Assembly: GCF_002531755.2 (NCBI RefSeq)
Contig: NZ_CP034998.1
Coordinates: 2,914,001 to 2,978,000, forward strand
DNA from: Rhizobium acidisoli
GTDB taxonomy: Bacteria > Pseudomonadota > Alphaproteobacteria > Rhizobiales > Rhizobiaceae
Length of the DNA: 64,000 nt
Direction of reading: 5' to 3'
The position numbers and the translations under genes are program-made. Positions 44,473-54,626 of this stretch are shown piece by piece. Numbering within the stretch: the first letter of the stretch is position 1; each line of letters opens with the position of its first letter. Under the pieces are notes generated by a model that saw only the letters and a program-made list of their open reading frames with translations, did no database searches and had not been told where the DNA came from.

Positions 44473-45732
44473 TTATTTTGCGACCGGTTGGGCTGCCTCT
44501 GCCTGCATCTTGTCGATCTGTCGGCGGATATGGGCAGCTTCCGCCGCCGAATGGGCAAGCGCGATCGCGCGGTCGAAGGCTTCGCGCGCCTGGCGGGTCA
44601 AGCCAAGCTGCTTCAGCAGCCCGCCCCGCAGGCCGTGATAGTAGAAATAGCCGCCGAGCTTCTCACCGAGCGGATCGATCAGATCGAGCGCCTCCTGCGG
44701 CCCGTGCAGCTTGGAAACCACGACCGCGCGATTAAGCGTCACGACGGGCGAAGGCTGAACCCGCTCCAGCGCGCGATAGAGCAGATCGATTTCCACCCAG
44801 TCGGTGTCTTCCGCGCGCTTTGCCCGGGAATGGATGGCGGCAATCGCCGCCTGAAGCTGATACGGGCCGGGCCGGCGGTGTCGCAGCGCCTTGTCGAGCA
44901 GCGCCAGGGCCTCGTTGATGAAAGGCTGGTTCCACAGCGAGCGGTCCTGATCTTCGAGCAGCACGATCTCATCTTCGGCGCTGAAGCGCGCCGGCCGGCG
45001 CGAGATCTGCAGAAGCATCAGCGCCAGCAGACCCATCAACTCCGGTTCGGACGCAAAGAGGTGCAGCATCAGCCGTGCCAGCCGGATCGCCTCGTCGCTG
45101 AAGGCGGCCGCCTCATGCTTCGGGTCGGCCTGGCTGTAGCCTTCGTTGAAGACGAGATAGATCATCGTGCTGACGATCGTAAGACGCTCGGCCCTTTCCT
45201 CAGGGCTCGGCGTCTCGAACGGCACGCCTGCCTTGGCGACGCGCGCCTTGGCGCGGGTGATGCGTTGCTCCATGGCGCTTTCCGACACCAGGAAGGCGCG
45301 GGCGATCTGCGTCACCGAAAGGCCGGAAACGATGCGCAGCGCCAGCGCGATCTGCTGGGTCGCCGGCAGATCGGGATGGCAGCAGATGAAAAGAAGCCGC
45401 AGGATATCGTCGCGATAGTGGGAATCGTCCAGCCGCCCGGCGATATCGCTTTCGGCGTCCTCGGTATCGGAGATCGTATCCTCGTCCGGCAGGGCCTGGA
45501 GCTTCGCCCGCTTGCGCACCGCGTCGATCCCGCTGTTTCGGCCGACGAAGATGAGCCACGCCGTCGGATCGCGTGGCGGCCCTTTTTCCGGCCAAGTGCG
45601 GATCGCCCTCAGGCATGCCTCCTGAAACGCCTCTTCCGCGGTATCGAGATTGCGGAAATAGCGCAGCAGCGCGCCGAGCGCCTTCGGCCGGGCCGAGGCA
45701 AGAGCAAGGTCGATCCAGGCAATGTCTGTCAT
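44473..45732 (-). CDS. ECF42-type RNA polymerase sigma factor with C-terminal TPR-like extension
   Basis: A 419-residue sigma factor. Region 2 is near the N-terminus (LGALLRYFRNLDTAEEAFQEACLRAIRTWPEKG) and region 4 at ~110-165 (LPATQQIALALRIVSGLSVTQIARAFLVSESAMEQRI). A long C-terminal domain (~200-419) carries helical repeats, typical of the ECF42 group, which lacks an anti-sigma factor and is encoded beside DGPF (YCII-related) proteins. The start ATG overlaps the stop of that gene (ATGA, 45729-45732), so both are co-translated. A matching promoter is seen upstream of the DGPF gene. The extension is thought to take the place of an anti-sigma factor in control. Confidence 0.9.
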   Translation of the reverse strand: MTDIAWIDLALASARPKALGALLRYFRNLDTAEEAFQEACLRAIRTWPEKGPPRDPTAWLIFVGRNSGIDAVRKRAKLQALPDEDTISDTEDAESDIAGRLDDSHYRDDILRLLFICCHPDLPATQQIALALRIVSGLSVTQIARAFLVSESAMEQRITRAKARVAKAGVPFETPSPEERAERLTIVSTMIYLVFNEGYSQADPKHEAAAFSDEAIRLARLMLHLFASEPELMGLLALMLLQISRRPARFSAEDEIVLLEDQDRSLWNQPFINEALALLDKALRHRRPGPYQLQAAIAAIHSRAKRAEDTDWVEIDLLYRALERVQPSPVVTLNRAVVVSKLHGPQEALDLIDPLGEKLGGYFYYHGLRGGLLKQLGLTRQAREAFDRAIALAHSAAEAAHIRRQIDKMQAEAAQPVAK

Positions 45733-46103
45733 GATGAAGCATCTCCCGGCCTGAACACGTAGAACGGCCGAATTTCGTAAGAGGTGGAACCCGGATTGAC
45801 CGATGAAAGCTGTTTCGAAAAGGCGACCGCCTCGTCGAGCGTTTCGAAATCGACCACGTAGAAGCCGAGAAGCGCCTCTTTGGTTTCCGCAAAAGGCCCG
45901 TCGATGACCAAGGGCTCGTCCTTGCCCTTGCGCACGGTGGTCGCAGCCGTCGTCGGCATCAGCCGGCCGACGGGGCCGAGCTTGCCGGATTGGGCAAGCG
46001 GCTCCTGCACGGCGTAAAGCTTCTCCATGACGGCGGCCTCTTCCTCCTTGGTCCAGGCGAAGACGGTTTCCTCATGGGCGTAACAAAGGATTGCATAAAG
46101 CAT
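45729..46103 (-). CDS. YCII-related DGPF-domain protein
   Basis: A 124-residue ferredoxin-like-fold protein. The DGPF motif is in VIDGPFAETKEALLGFYVVDF, characteristic of partners of ECF42 sigma factors. AGGAG precedes the ATG at 46103. First gene of the DGPF-sigma-SRPBCC cluster. Function of the family is unknown; a small-molecule sensing or enzymatic role has been suggested by its fold. Confidence 0.88.
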   Translation of the reverse strand: MLYAILCYAHEETVFAWTKEEEAAVMEKLYAVQEPLAQSGKLGPVGRLMPTTAATTVRKGKDEPLVIDGPFAETKEALLGFYVVDFETLDEAVAFSKQLSSVNPGSTSYEIRPFYVFRPGDASS

Positions 46104-46124
46104 TGCTCACTCCTCTTTCCGAAT

Positions 46125-46151
46125 GACGAAGGAGTAGCCGCTTAGCCGACA
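46125..46151 (-). promoter_or_regulatory. ECF42-like promoter of the DGPF-sigma operon
   Basis: On the coding strand, TGTCGG (complement of 46146-46151) is followed after 17 bases by CGTC (complement of 46125-46128), close to the TGTCGA / CGTC-type promoter described for ECF42 factors. It ends about 22 bases before the DGPF start, consistent with autoregulation. The consensus is recalled from the literature and should be checked. Confidence 0.5.
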
Positions 46152-46264
46152 GGCCGCATCAAAAAATTCTGGATGGAATTCGTGATCTTGCGGAGCACGG
46201 CAACGCTCCGCGGAAGAAATAACTGGATGCTGCGTGAAGACGCCCAGAGACTATAGCGCTTTCC

Positions 46265-47758
46265 TCACCCCTCGCTCAGCGTCCGCCTGACAGCGCTTCT
46301 CCAGCCCTTGAGCTTGGCCGCCCGCACCTTCTCGTCCATGTCGGGCTCGAACCGCCGGTCCCGCTTCCATGCCGCCGAAAAACCGTCCCTGTCGGGCCAT
46401 ACGCCTGCCCGGCTGCCGGCGAGCCAGGCAGCACCCAGTGCCGTCGTCTCCAGGATCACCGGCCGGTCGACCGGGGCATCGAGCAGATCGGCCAGGCGCT
46501 GCATCGTCCAGTCGGAGGCGACCATGCCGCCGTCGACGCGCAGCACCGTGTCGTCGCCGCCATTCTTCCAGTCCTTCTGCATGGCGTCGAGCAGATCACG
46601 GGTCTGGTAGCAGACGGCTTCGAGCGCCGCCCGGGACAGTTCCGCCGGGCCGCTATTGCGCGTCAGCCCGAAGATCGCACCGCGTGCCTTGGCATCCCAA
46701 TGCGGTGCACCGAGGCCGGTGAAGGCGGGCACGAGATAGACCTCCTGCGTCGGATCGGCCCTCTCGGCCAGCGCGTTGGTTTCGGCGGCGCTGCCGATGA
46801 TGCCGAGCCCATCCCGCAGCCATTGCACGGCGGCACCGGCGATGAAGATCGACCCCTCGAGCGCATAGGTCGTCTCGCCGTTCAGGCGATAGGCGATGGT
46901 GGTGAGCAGCCGGTTTTTCGAACGCACCATGTCGGCGCCGGTATTGAGCAGCGCGAAACAGCCGGTGCCGTAGGTCGATTTCAGCATGCCCGGCTGGAAA
47001 CACGCCTGGCCGATGGTCGCCGCCTGCTGGTCGCCGGCGACGCCCAGGATCGGGATCGCAGCACCGAAAATCTCGGAATCGACCGTGCCGAATTCGGCGG
47101 CGCAATCCTTCACTTCAGGCAGCATGGCGGCAGGCACGCGCAGAATATCGAGCAGGTCCTCGTCCCAGCTGTTTTCGGCGATATTGTACATCAGCGTGCG
47201 CGAGGCATTGGTGGCGTCGGTGACGAAGCTCTTGCCGCCCGTCAGCCGCCAGATCAGGAAGGTGTCGATCGTGCCGAAGCAGAGATCGCCTCTGGCGGCG
47301 CGTGCCCGGGCACCCTTCACGTTGGCGAGCATCCAGGAAAGCTTCGTCCCGGAGAAATAGGGATCGAGGAGCAGGCCGGTCTTCTTGGTGAACAGCCGCT
47401 CGAGATCCTGCCGTTTCAGATTGTCGCAATAGCTTGCGGTGCGCCGGTCCTGCCAGACGATGGCATTCTGGATCGGCCGGCCCGTCTCGCGCTCCCAGAC
47501 GACGACCGTCTCGCGCTGGTTGGTGATCCCAAGTGCAGCAATATCCCTGGCCGTAACGCCGGCATCGCTCAGCGCCATCTGGACAGTGGCGACGACCGAA
47601 TCCCAGATTTCCTCGGGATCATGCTCGACCCAGCCGGAGCGAGGATAGATCTGGGTGAATTCCTTCTGGCCCTTGCCGGCGACATGCATGTCGCCATCGA
47701 AGACGATCGCCCGCGTCGACGTCGTCCCCTGATCGATCGCCAGAACATATCCACCCAT
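46265..47758 (-). CDS. glpK: Glycerol kinase
   Basis: A 497-residue FGGY-family kinase phosphorylating glycerol to glycerol-3-phosphate in the cytosol. It begins [18 protein letters not shown] (phosphate-1 loop), with the substrate region [10 protein letters not shown] and the FGGY signatures around [20 protein letters not shown] and [25 protein letters not shown] precedes the ATG at 47758. No glycerol transporter or dehydrogenase is nearby. It is divergent from bdhA with a 255-base spacer holding a family D repeat and a CATTTCCGT/ACGGAAATG hairpin (47838-47868). Confidence 0.96.
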   Translation of the reverse strand: MGGYVLAIDQGTTSTRAIVFDGDMHVAGKGQKEFTQIYPRSGWVEHDPEEIWDSVVATVQMALSDAGVTARDIAALGITNQRETVVVWERETGRPIQNAIVWQDRRTASYCDNLKRQDLERLFTKKTGLLLDPYFSGTKLSWMLANVKGARARAARGDLCFGTIDTFLIWRLTGGKSFVTDATNASRTLMYNIAENSWDEDLLDILRVPAAMLPEVKDCAAEFGTVDSEIFGAAIPILGVAGDQQAATIGQACFQPGMLKSTYGTGCFALLNTGADMVRSKNRLLTTIAYRLNGETTYALEGSIFIAGAAVQWLRDGLGIIGSAAETNALAERADPTQEVYLVPAFTGLGAPHWDAKARGAIFGLTRNSGPAELSRAALEAVCYQTRDLLDAMQKDWKNGGDDTVLRVDGGMVASDWTMQRLADLLDAPVDRPVILETTALGAAWLAGSRAGVWPDRDGFSAAWKRDRRFEPDMDEKVRAAKLKGWRSAVRRTLSEG

Positions 47759-47771
47759 GAAATCCTCCCGC

Positions 47772-47832
47772 TAAAGCAATTCCAGCAAAAGTGCGAAGCG
47801 GTTTTGCCTCCGGAATTGCGTGGAAAAAGAGA
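47772..47832. repeat. Intergenic palindromic repeat, family D (copy 2)
   Basis: TAAAGCAATTCCAGCAAAAG, then GCGAAGCGGTTTTGCC and GGAATTGCGTGGAAA, with ends that pair (GCAATTCC / GGAATTGC). It lies just upstream of glpK in the glpK-bdhA divergent spacer, so it may affect the glpK promoter or leader. Confidence 0.75.
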
Positions 47833-48013
47833 TAGAACATTTCCGTGATTCGCAGAAAAACGGAAATGCTCGGCATGTCGATTATCGTGACAAATCAATA
47901 GGACACGGATGCGGGCGAGAAAAGCGAATAAAGCGGAATTGCCAGCCTGCCGGCTTTGGGCATAACCTCGCCATAACGTTGCAACGCAGCATCGCGATGT
48001 CAGGAGAAACAGC

Positions 48014-48790
48014 ATGAGCAGATCAGTCGTCGTCACCGGTTCCACCAGCGGCATCGGCCTTGCGATCGCCACGGCCTTTGCCGAAACCGGCGACAACGTC
48101 GTCATCAACGGCTTCGGAAATGCCGATGAAATCAAGGCGATCGTCGAGCGGCTTGAATCAGTGTCGAAAGGCCGGGCGATCTATCATCCGGCCGACATGA
48201 CGAAGCCCGCCGATATCGCCGACCTGATCGAAACGGCGGCAAAGAGCTTCGGCACCGTCGATGTGCTGGTCAACAATGCCGGCATCCAGCATGTCGAGAA
48301 GATCGAGGATTTCCCGATCGAAAAATGGGACCAGATCATCGCCATCAACCTGTCGAGCTCCTTTCACACCATGCGCGCCGCCATCCCGCTGATGAAAGCG
48401 AAGAAGCGTGGCCGCATCATCAACATCGCCTCGGCGCATGGGCTCGTCGCCTCCCCCTTCAAATCCGCCTATGTCGCAGCAAAACATGGTATATTAGGCC
48501 TCACGAAGACGGCGGCGCTGGAGCTTGCCGAATTCGGCGTGACGGTGAACGCCATCTGCCCCGGCTATGTGCTGACGCCGCTCGTCGAGAAGCAGATACC
48601 CGATACCGCCAGGGCCCGCGGCATGACCGAGGAACAGGTAAAGAGCGAAGTCATCCTCAAGGCGCAGCCAACCCGTGAATTCGTCAAGGCCGAAGAGATC
48701 GGCGCACTGTCGCTTTACCTCGCCAGCGACGCCGCCCGCCAGGTGACCGGAACGCACATCTCGATTGACGGTGGCTGGACGGCGGCTTAA
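48014..48790 (+). CDS. bdhA: 3-hydroxybutyrate dehydrogenase
   Basis: A 258-residue cytosolic short-chain dehydrogenase oxidising D-3-hydroxybutyrate to acetoacetate with NAD, a step in polyhydroxybutyrate use. The Rossmann motif TGSTSGIG, the NNAGIQHVE segment typical of HBDH, and catalytic Ser/Tyr/Lys in ASAHGLVASPFKSAYVAAKHG are present, as are the substrate-side residues ending IDGGWTAA. AGGAGA precedes the ATG. The next gene is xdhA, 28 bases on: the same bdhA-xdhA-xdhB order is known from Sinorhizobium meliloti, where the genes are co-transcribed. Confidence 0.95.
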   Translation: MSRSVVVTGSTSGIGLAIATAFAETGDNVVINGFGNADEIKAIVERLESVSKGRAIYHPADMTKPADIADLIETAAKSFGTVDVLVNNAGIQHVEKIEDFPIEKWDQIIAINLSSSFHTMRAAIPLMKAKKRGRIINIASAHGLVASPFKSAYVAAKHGILGLTKTAALELAEFGVTVNAICPGYVLTPLVEKQIPDTARARGMTEEQVKSEVILKAQPTREFVKAEEIGALSLYLASDAARQVTGTHISIDGGWTAA

Positions 48791-48818
48791 CCATTTGGAA
48801 AAAACAACCGGGAATATC

Positions 48819-50285
<1,467 letters not shown>

Positions 50286-50311
50286 TGGACATCTCGACCA
50301 TCGGCGCCAAC

Positions 50312-50434
50312 CGCCCCCCTCATCCGCCTGCCGGCGCCTTCTCCCCGCTGGGGAGAAGAGACAGGGGGCAACGTCTCGACTCCCTCTTCTCCCCAGCGGG
50401 GAGAAGGTGCCCGATAGGGCGGATGAGGGGGGCG
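50312..50434. repeat. Intergenic palindromic repeat, family B (copy 2), inside the xdh operon
   Basis: The ends CGCCCCCCTCATCCGCC and GGCGGATGAGGGGGGCG are inverted copies and the inner hairpin CTCCCCGCTGGGGAG is shared with 37486-37603. It occupies much of the 214-base xdhA-xdhB spacer and could modulate read-through or mRNA processing. Confidence 0.85.
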
Positions 50435-50499
50435 AGCGGCACTAAGCCGCGAGCGCCTGGAGCATCTGCGACGGGCAATCTTTCGGCAGGGAGATGTTA

Positions 50500-52839
50500 A
50501 TGGACAAGTCCACCTTCGAAAACCCCAAGGTCGTCATCTCCGGCCCCATGCACGGTTCGCTCCGTCATGATTCAGCGCATAAGCATGTCACCGGAAGCGC
50601 CGATTATATCGATGATATTCCCGAACCTGCCGGCCTGCTGCACGGCGCGCTCGGCCTCTCCGATCGGGCGCATGCCGAAATCATCAACATCGATCTGTCC
50701 GCCGTCGCCGCCTATCCCGGCGTCGTCTGGGTCTTCACCGGCAAGGATGTGCCCGGCGTCAACGACACCAGCTCCAACGGCAGCCATGACGAGCCGCTGC
50801 TCGCCGAAACCTTGGTTCAGTTCCACGGCCAGCCGATCTTTGCCGTCATCGCCGAAACACGGGACGCTGCCCGCCGGGCTGCACGGCTGGCAAAAATCGA
50901 CTATCGCGACCTGCCGCACTGGCACGATATCGACGGCGCGCTCGCCAATGGCGGCCCGCTGGTCATCACCCCGATGACGCTGCAGCGCGGCGAGCCGGAA
51001 ACGGAAATGCCGAATGCCGCCATGCGTCTGAAGGGCCAGATGCGCATCGGCGGGCAGGAGCATTTCTATCTCGAAGGCCATATCGCCATGGCGATCCCCG
51101 GCGAGGACGACGAGGTCACCGTCTGGTCTTCGACGCAGCATCCGAGCGAGATCCAGCACATCGTCGGCCACGTGCTCGATATCCCGTCCAACGCCGTCAC
51201 CGTCAACGTGCGCCGCTTGGGCGGCGGCTTCGGCGGCAAGGAAACGCAAGGCAACCAGTTCGCAGCGCTCGCGGCGATCGCCGCCAAGAAGCTCGGCCGC
51301 GCCATCAAATTCCGCCCGGACCGCGACGAGGATATGAGCGCCACCGGCAAGCGCCATGATTTCCTCGTCGACTACGAAGTGGGCTTCGATGCCGAGGGCC
51401 GCATCCACGCGCTCGATGCGACGTACGCGGCGCGCTGCGGCTTCTCCTCGGATCTCTCCGGACCGGTGACCGACCGTGCGCTTTTCCACGCCGATTCCAG
51501 CTATTTCTATCCGCATGTGCATCTGCAGTCGAAACCGCTGAAGACGCATACCGTCTCCAACACCGCCTTCCGCGGCTTCGGCGGACCGCAGGGCATGCTC
51601 GGCGCCGAGCGTGTCATCGAGGAGATCGCCTATGCCCTCGGCAAGGACCCGCTCGATATCCGAAAACTGAATTTCTACGGCCAGCCGGGCTCCGGGCGCA
51701 CGCTGACGCCCTACCACCAGGAGGTCGAGGACAATATCATCGCCCGTATCGTCGAGGAGTTGGAGGAAACGGCCGAATACCGGGCGCGGCGCAACGCCAT
51801 CATCGGCTTCAACCGCGACAGCCGCTATATCAGAAAAGGCATCGCCCTGACCCCGGTGAAATTCGGCATCTCTTTCACCATGACCGCTTTCAACCAGGCG
51901 GGAGCCCTCGTCCACATCTATCAGGACGGCTCGATCCATCTGAACCACGGCGGCACCGAAATGGGCCAGGGCCTTTATACCAAGGTGGCGCAGGTACTGG
52001 CCGACAGTTTTCAGGTCGATATCTCTAGGGTGAAGATCACCGCGACGACGACTGCCAAGGTGCCGAACACTTCGGCCACCGCCGCCTCCTCCGGCTCGGA
52101 TCTGAACGGCATGGCAGCCTATGACGCCGCCCGCCAGATCAAGGAACGGCTAATAGCCTTTGCCGCCGAAAAATGGGATGTGGCGCCCTCCGACGTCGTC
52201 TTCCTGCCGAACCGTGTGCGCGTCGGCGAGATCGAGATCCCCTTCCCCGATTTCATCAAGCAGGCCTATTTCGCCCGCGTTCAGCTGTCCGCCGCCGGCT
52301 TTTACAAGACGCCGAAGATCCACTGGGACCGCAAGGCCGGCCGCGGCACACCCTTCTATTATTTCGCCTATGGCGCCGCCTGCACCGAGGTCTCGATCGA
52401 TACGCTGACCGGCGAATATCTGATCGACCGCACCGATATTCTCCACGATGTCGGCCGCTCGCTGAACCCGGCGATCGACCTCGGCCAGGTCGAGGGCGCT
52501 TTCGTCCAAGGCATGGGCTGGCTGACGACGGAAGAGCTCTGGTGGGATGATAAGGGGCGGCTGCGCACCCATGCGCCATCCACCTACAAGATCCCGCTCG
52601 CCTCCGACCGCCCGAAGATCTTCAACGTGCGCCTGGCCGAATGGTCGGAAAACACGGAAGCCACCATCGGCCGCTCCAAGGCCGTCGGCGAACCACCCTT
52701 CATGCTGGCGATCTCGGTGCTGGAAGCGCTGTCGATGGCGGTGGCCAGCGTGGCGGATTACAAAGTCTGCCCCAGGCTCGACGCCCCGGCCACGCCGGAA
52801 CGGGTGCTGATGGCGGTGGAGCGGATGAAGCGGGTGTAG
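50500..52839 (+). CDS. xdhB: Xanthine dehydrogenase molybdopterin-binding subunit
   Basis: A 779-residue catalytic subunit with the molybdenum cofactor. Conserved stretches include VNVRRLGGGFGGKETQ, the TAFRGFGGPQGM motif holding the substrate-binding Arg, HLNHGGTEMGQGLYTK, and KAVGEPPFMLA with the essential active-site Glu. The ATG at 50500 has GGGAG six bases upstream; an ATG at 50494 is too close to it. Together with XdhA it forms the alpha-beta heterotetramer; XdhC is needed to load the sulphurated cofactor. Confidence 0.96.
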   Translation: MDKSTFENPKVVISGPMHGSLRHDSAHKHVTGSADYIDDIPEPAGLLHGALGLSDRAHAEIINIDLSAVAAYPGVVWVFTGKDVPGVNDTSSNGSHDEPLLAETLVQFHGQPIFAVIAETRDAARRAARLAKIDYRDLPHWHDIDGALANGGPLVITPMTLQRGEPETEMPNAAMRLKGQMRIGGQEHFYLEGHIAMAIPGEDDEVTVWSSTQHPSEIQHIVGHVLDIPSNAVTVNVRRLGGGFGGKETQGNQFAALAAIAAKKLGRAIKFRPDRDEDMSATGKRHDFLVDYEVGFDAEGRIHALDATYAARCGFSSDLSGPVTDRALFHADSSYFYPHVHLQSKPLKTHTVSNTAFRGFGGPQGMLGAERVIEEIAYALGKDPLDIRKLNFYGQPGSGRTLTPYHQEVEDNIIARIVEELEETAEYRARRNAIIGFNRDSRYIRKGIALTPVKFGISFTMTAFNQAGALVHIYQDGSIHLNHGGTEMGQGLYTKVAQVLADSFQVDISRVKITATTTAKVPNTSATAASSGSDLNGMAAYDAARQIKERLIAFAAEKWDVAPSDVVFLPNRVRVGEIEIPFPDFIKQAYFARVQLSAAGFYKTPKIHWDRKAGRGTPFYYFAYGAACTEVSIDTLTGEYLIDRTDILHDVGRSLNPAIDLGQVEGAFVQGMGWLTTEELWWDDKGRLRTHAPSTYKIPLASDRPKIFNVRLAEWSENTEATIGRSKAVGEPPFMLAISVLEALSMAVASVADYKVCPRLDAPATPERVLMAVERMKRV

Positions 52840-52853
52840 GATGGCGGCGAAAA

Positions 52854-53280
52854 ATGCCCGATCCCGAAGACATCAGGAAAAGACGTCCCGGCAAAACTCT
52901 GCAGGCTCGCAAATTGCGCCAAACCGAAACTGAAGAGGAATATCGGCTTTGGGGCGACCTGCGAAATCGGCAGCTAAATGGCTATAAGCTTACGCGACAA
53001 GCCCCGCTTGGGGCCTACATCGCCGACTTTCTATGAAGAACGGTTGGTTGTCGAGATCGACGGATTTCATCACGCCGACAATAGGTCTGACGAAGCGCGG
53101 ACCCAATGGTTGAATGGTGCTGAATACGCTGTCTTGCGTTTCTGGAACCATGAAATAACCAGAGAACGAAGAGCAGTTCTTGAAACGATCATTGCCGCAC
53201 TTGAAAGGCGGATATTCCAGCGAGATGATATTCTTCGCTTCTATCCTGCGATCGTTCGTCCGGAGAATTTGAAAACGTAA
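52854..53280 (+). pseudogene. DUF559 (Vsr-like endonuclease fold) gene broken by a frameshift
   Basis: The first frame encodes MPDPEDIRKRRPGKTLQ and LWGDLRNRQLNGYKLTRQAP up to YIADFL, then stops at TGA (53034). The next frame continues the domain with EERLVVEIDGFHHADN and YAVLRFWNHEI to 53280. The family normally reads ..YIADFLC.ERRLVVE.., so loss of two bases (a TG from TGTG) just before GAAGAA explains the break; an extra T is the alternative. It lies between xdhB and xdhC, where DUF559 genes often sit in rhizobia. Confidence 0.8.
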
Positions 53281-53295
53281 TGCGCTTGAACCAAG

Positions 53296-53490
53296 CCCCC
53301 TCATCCGACCCTTCGGGCCCTCTTCTCCCCGCTGGGGAGAAGAGGGAGCAAGACTTTTACGCATTGCTCAAGCAAATCGCTGAACCTGTGGGAACCACAT
53401 GTAAAAACGCAAATGGGATCAACGAGAGGGCGGCATTCTCCCTCTTCTCCCCAGCGCGGAGAAGGTGGCCCGAAGGGTCGGATGAGGGGG
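53296..53490. repeat. Intergenic palindromic repeat, family B (copy 3)
   Basis: The outer arms GCCCCCTCATCCGACCCTTC and the complement of GAAGGGTCGGATGAGGGGG, with the shared CCCCGCTGGGGAGAAGAG and CTCTTCTCCCCAGCG inner pieces, flank a longer unique centre. It occupies the spacer between the DUF559 remnant and xdhC. Confidence 0.85.
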
Positions 53491-53530
53491 TCTTCGCGGC
53501 ATACTCCAACGACCGCGAGGTCCGGCTGCC

Positions 53531-54346
53531 ATGACCGACCTCCCCACCTTCCTCACCACCCATCCCGACAGCGTCCTCATCGACATCACCGGCACCCAAG
53601 GCTCCACCCCGCGTGAAGCCGGCGCCTTTATGCTGGTCTCGCAAAACGCGCTCTGGGGCACGATCGGCGGCGGGCAGTTCGAGTTCATGGCCATCCGGAA
53701 TGCCCGGGAGATGCTCGCGGGAACCGGCGGCGCACCAACCATGGATATTCCGCTCGGCCCCGAGATCGGCCAGTGCTGCGGTGGGCGCACGCAGCTGCGG
53801 TTTCGCCGGCTGACTGGGGCGGTGAGAGACGAAGTCGAAGCCACGCTTGCCGGCGAGATCGAGCGTCTGCCCGAGGTGCTTCTCTTCGGCGCCGGCCATG
53901 TCGGGCGGGCGTTGGCGGCGGCGCTGGCGCCCCTGCCACTGTCGGTGACGGTCGTCGAAACCAGGCAGGAGGAACTGACCAATCTGCCGGCGGAGACGAA
54001 GACCCGCCTCGTGCCGATGCCGGAAGCACTGGTGAAGGATATTCCGGCCGGCGGCGCAGTCGTCATTCTGACCCATGACCATGCGCTGGACTTTCTCATC
54101 GCCCGCGAGGCGCTTGAGAGAAACGACCTTGCCTACACCGGCATGATCGGCTCGGCGACCAAACGCGCCACCTTCGCAAGCTGGCTTTCCCGCGAAGGCG
54201 GGGGAGAGCGCGGCTGGATGGAGCGGCTGACGCTGCCGATCGGCGGCTCGGCGGTCAGGGACAAGCGCCCCGAAGTGATCGCCGCGATGAGTGCCGCCGA
54301 AATCCTGACGGCGCTTTCGGCCTACCGCATGCGCTCGTCTTCGTAG
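53531..54346 (+). CDS. xdhC: Xanthine dehydrogenase accessory protein XdhC
   Basis: A 271-residue protein that binds molybdenum cofactor, promotes its sulphuration and hands it to XdhB. The N-terminal XdhC domain has GSTPREAGAFMLV and GTIGGGQFEF, then CCGGRTQL. The C-terminal Rossmann domain holds LLFGAGHVGRALA and the ending YTGMIGSATKRATF. Its last 25 bases overlap the 3' end of the convergent DUF1127 gene. Confidence 0.95.
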   Translation: MTDLPTFLTTHPDSVLIDITGTQGSTPREAGAFMLVSQNALWGTIGGGQFEFMAIRNAREMLAGTGGAPTMDIPLGPEIGQCCGGRTQLRFRRLTGAVRDEVEATLAGEIERLPEVLLFGAGHVGRALAAALAPLPLSVTVVETRQEELTNLPAETKTRLVPMPEALVKDIPAGGAVVILTHDHALDFLIAREALERNDLAYTGMIGSATKRATFASWLSREGGGERGWMERLTLPIGGSAVRDKRPEVIAAMSAAEILTALSAYRMRSSS

Positions 54347-54525
54347 TAAGGGTCCCGCCCGTCGAGGAAACCGAGATCGCGCTTGACGCGGTCCGGCATT
54401 GCGGAAAAGTCGAGCCGAGGCAGACGGCAGAAACGGTTGGCGCTGCCCACCAGCCAGCCGGCAAGACGCCGGAAAGCACCGATGCTCTGCTGTGGGCGGT
54501 TCTCTTCGATCGTGGAGCAATCCAT
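54322..54525 (-). CDS. DUF1127-like small protein
   Basis: A 67-residue protein. The C-terminal part (LDFSAMPDRVKRDLGFLDGRDP) matches the DUF1127/YjiS-like motif, in which an arginine-rich helix is followed by DLG and a loop. The ATG at 54525 has AGGTGAT upstream. It is divergent from a LysR-type regulator, a pairing common in Rhizobiales and plausibly controlled by that regulator. Some family members affect RNA-based control of phosphate or carbon metabolism; the role here is unknown. Convergent overlap with xdhC could give antisense interference. Confidence 0.72.
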   Translation of the reverse strand: MDCSTIEENRPQQSIGAFRRLAGWLVGSANRFCRLPRLDFSAMPDRVKRDLGFLDGRDPYYEDERMR

Positions 54526-54552
54526 GACATCACCTCGATAGATTGATGGTAT

Positions 54553-54586
54553 GAGTTGCAGTTTGCCGCCGAAAATGCTGCAATTC
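54553..54586. promoter_or_regulatory. LysR-type operator candidate
   Basis: GAGTTGCAG (54553-54561) and CTGCAATTC (54578-54586) form a 9-bp inverted repeat with one mismatch and a 16-base centre. It lies in the 101-base spacer between the divergent DUF1127 and LysR genes, the usual place for a LysR regulator's binding site. Confidence 0.6.
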
Positions 54587-54626
54587 CAATCGAACGACCG
54601 TCTGCCTGCATCAAGAGAACTTATCC

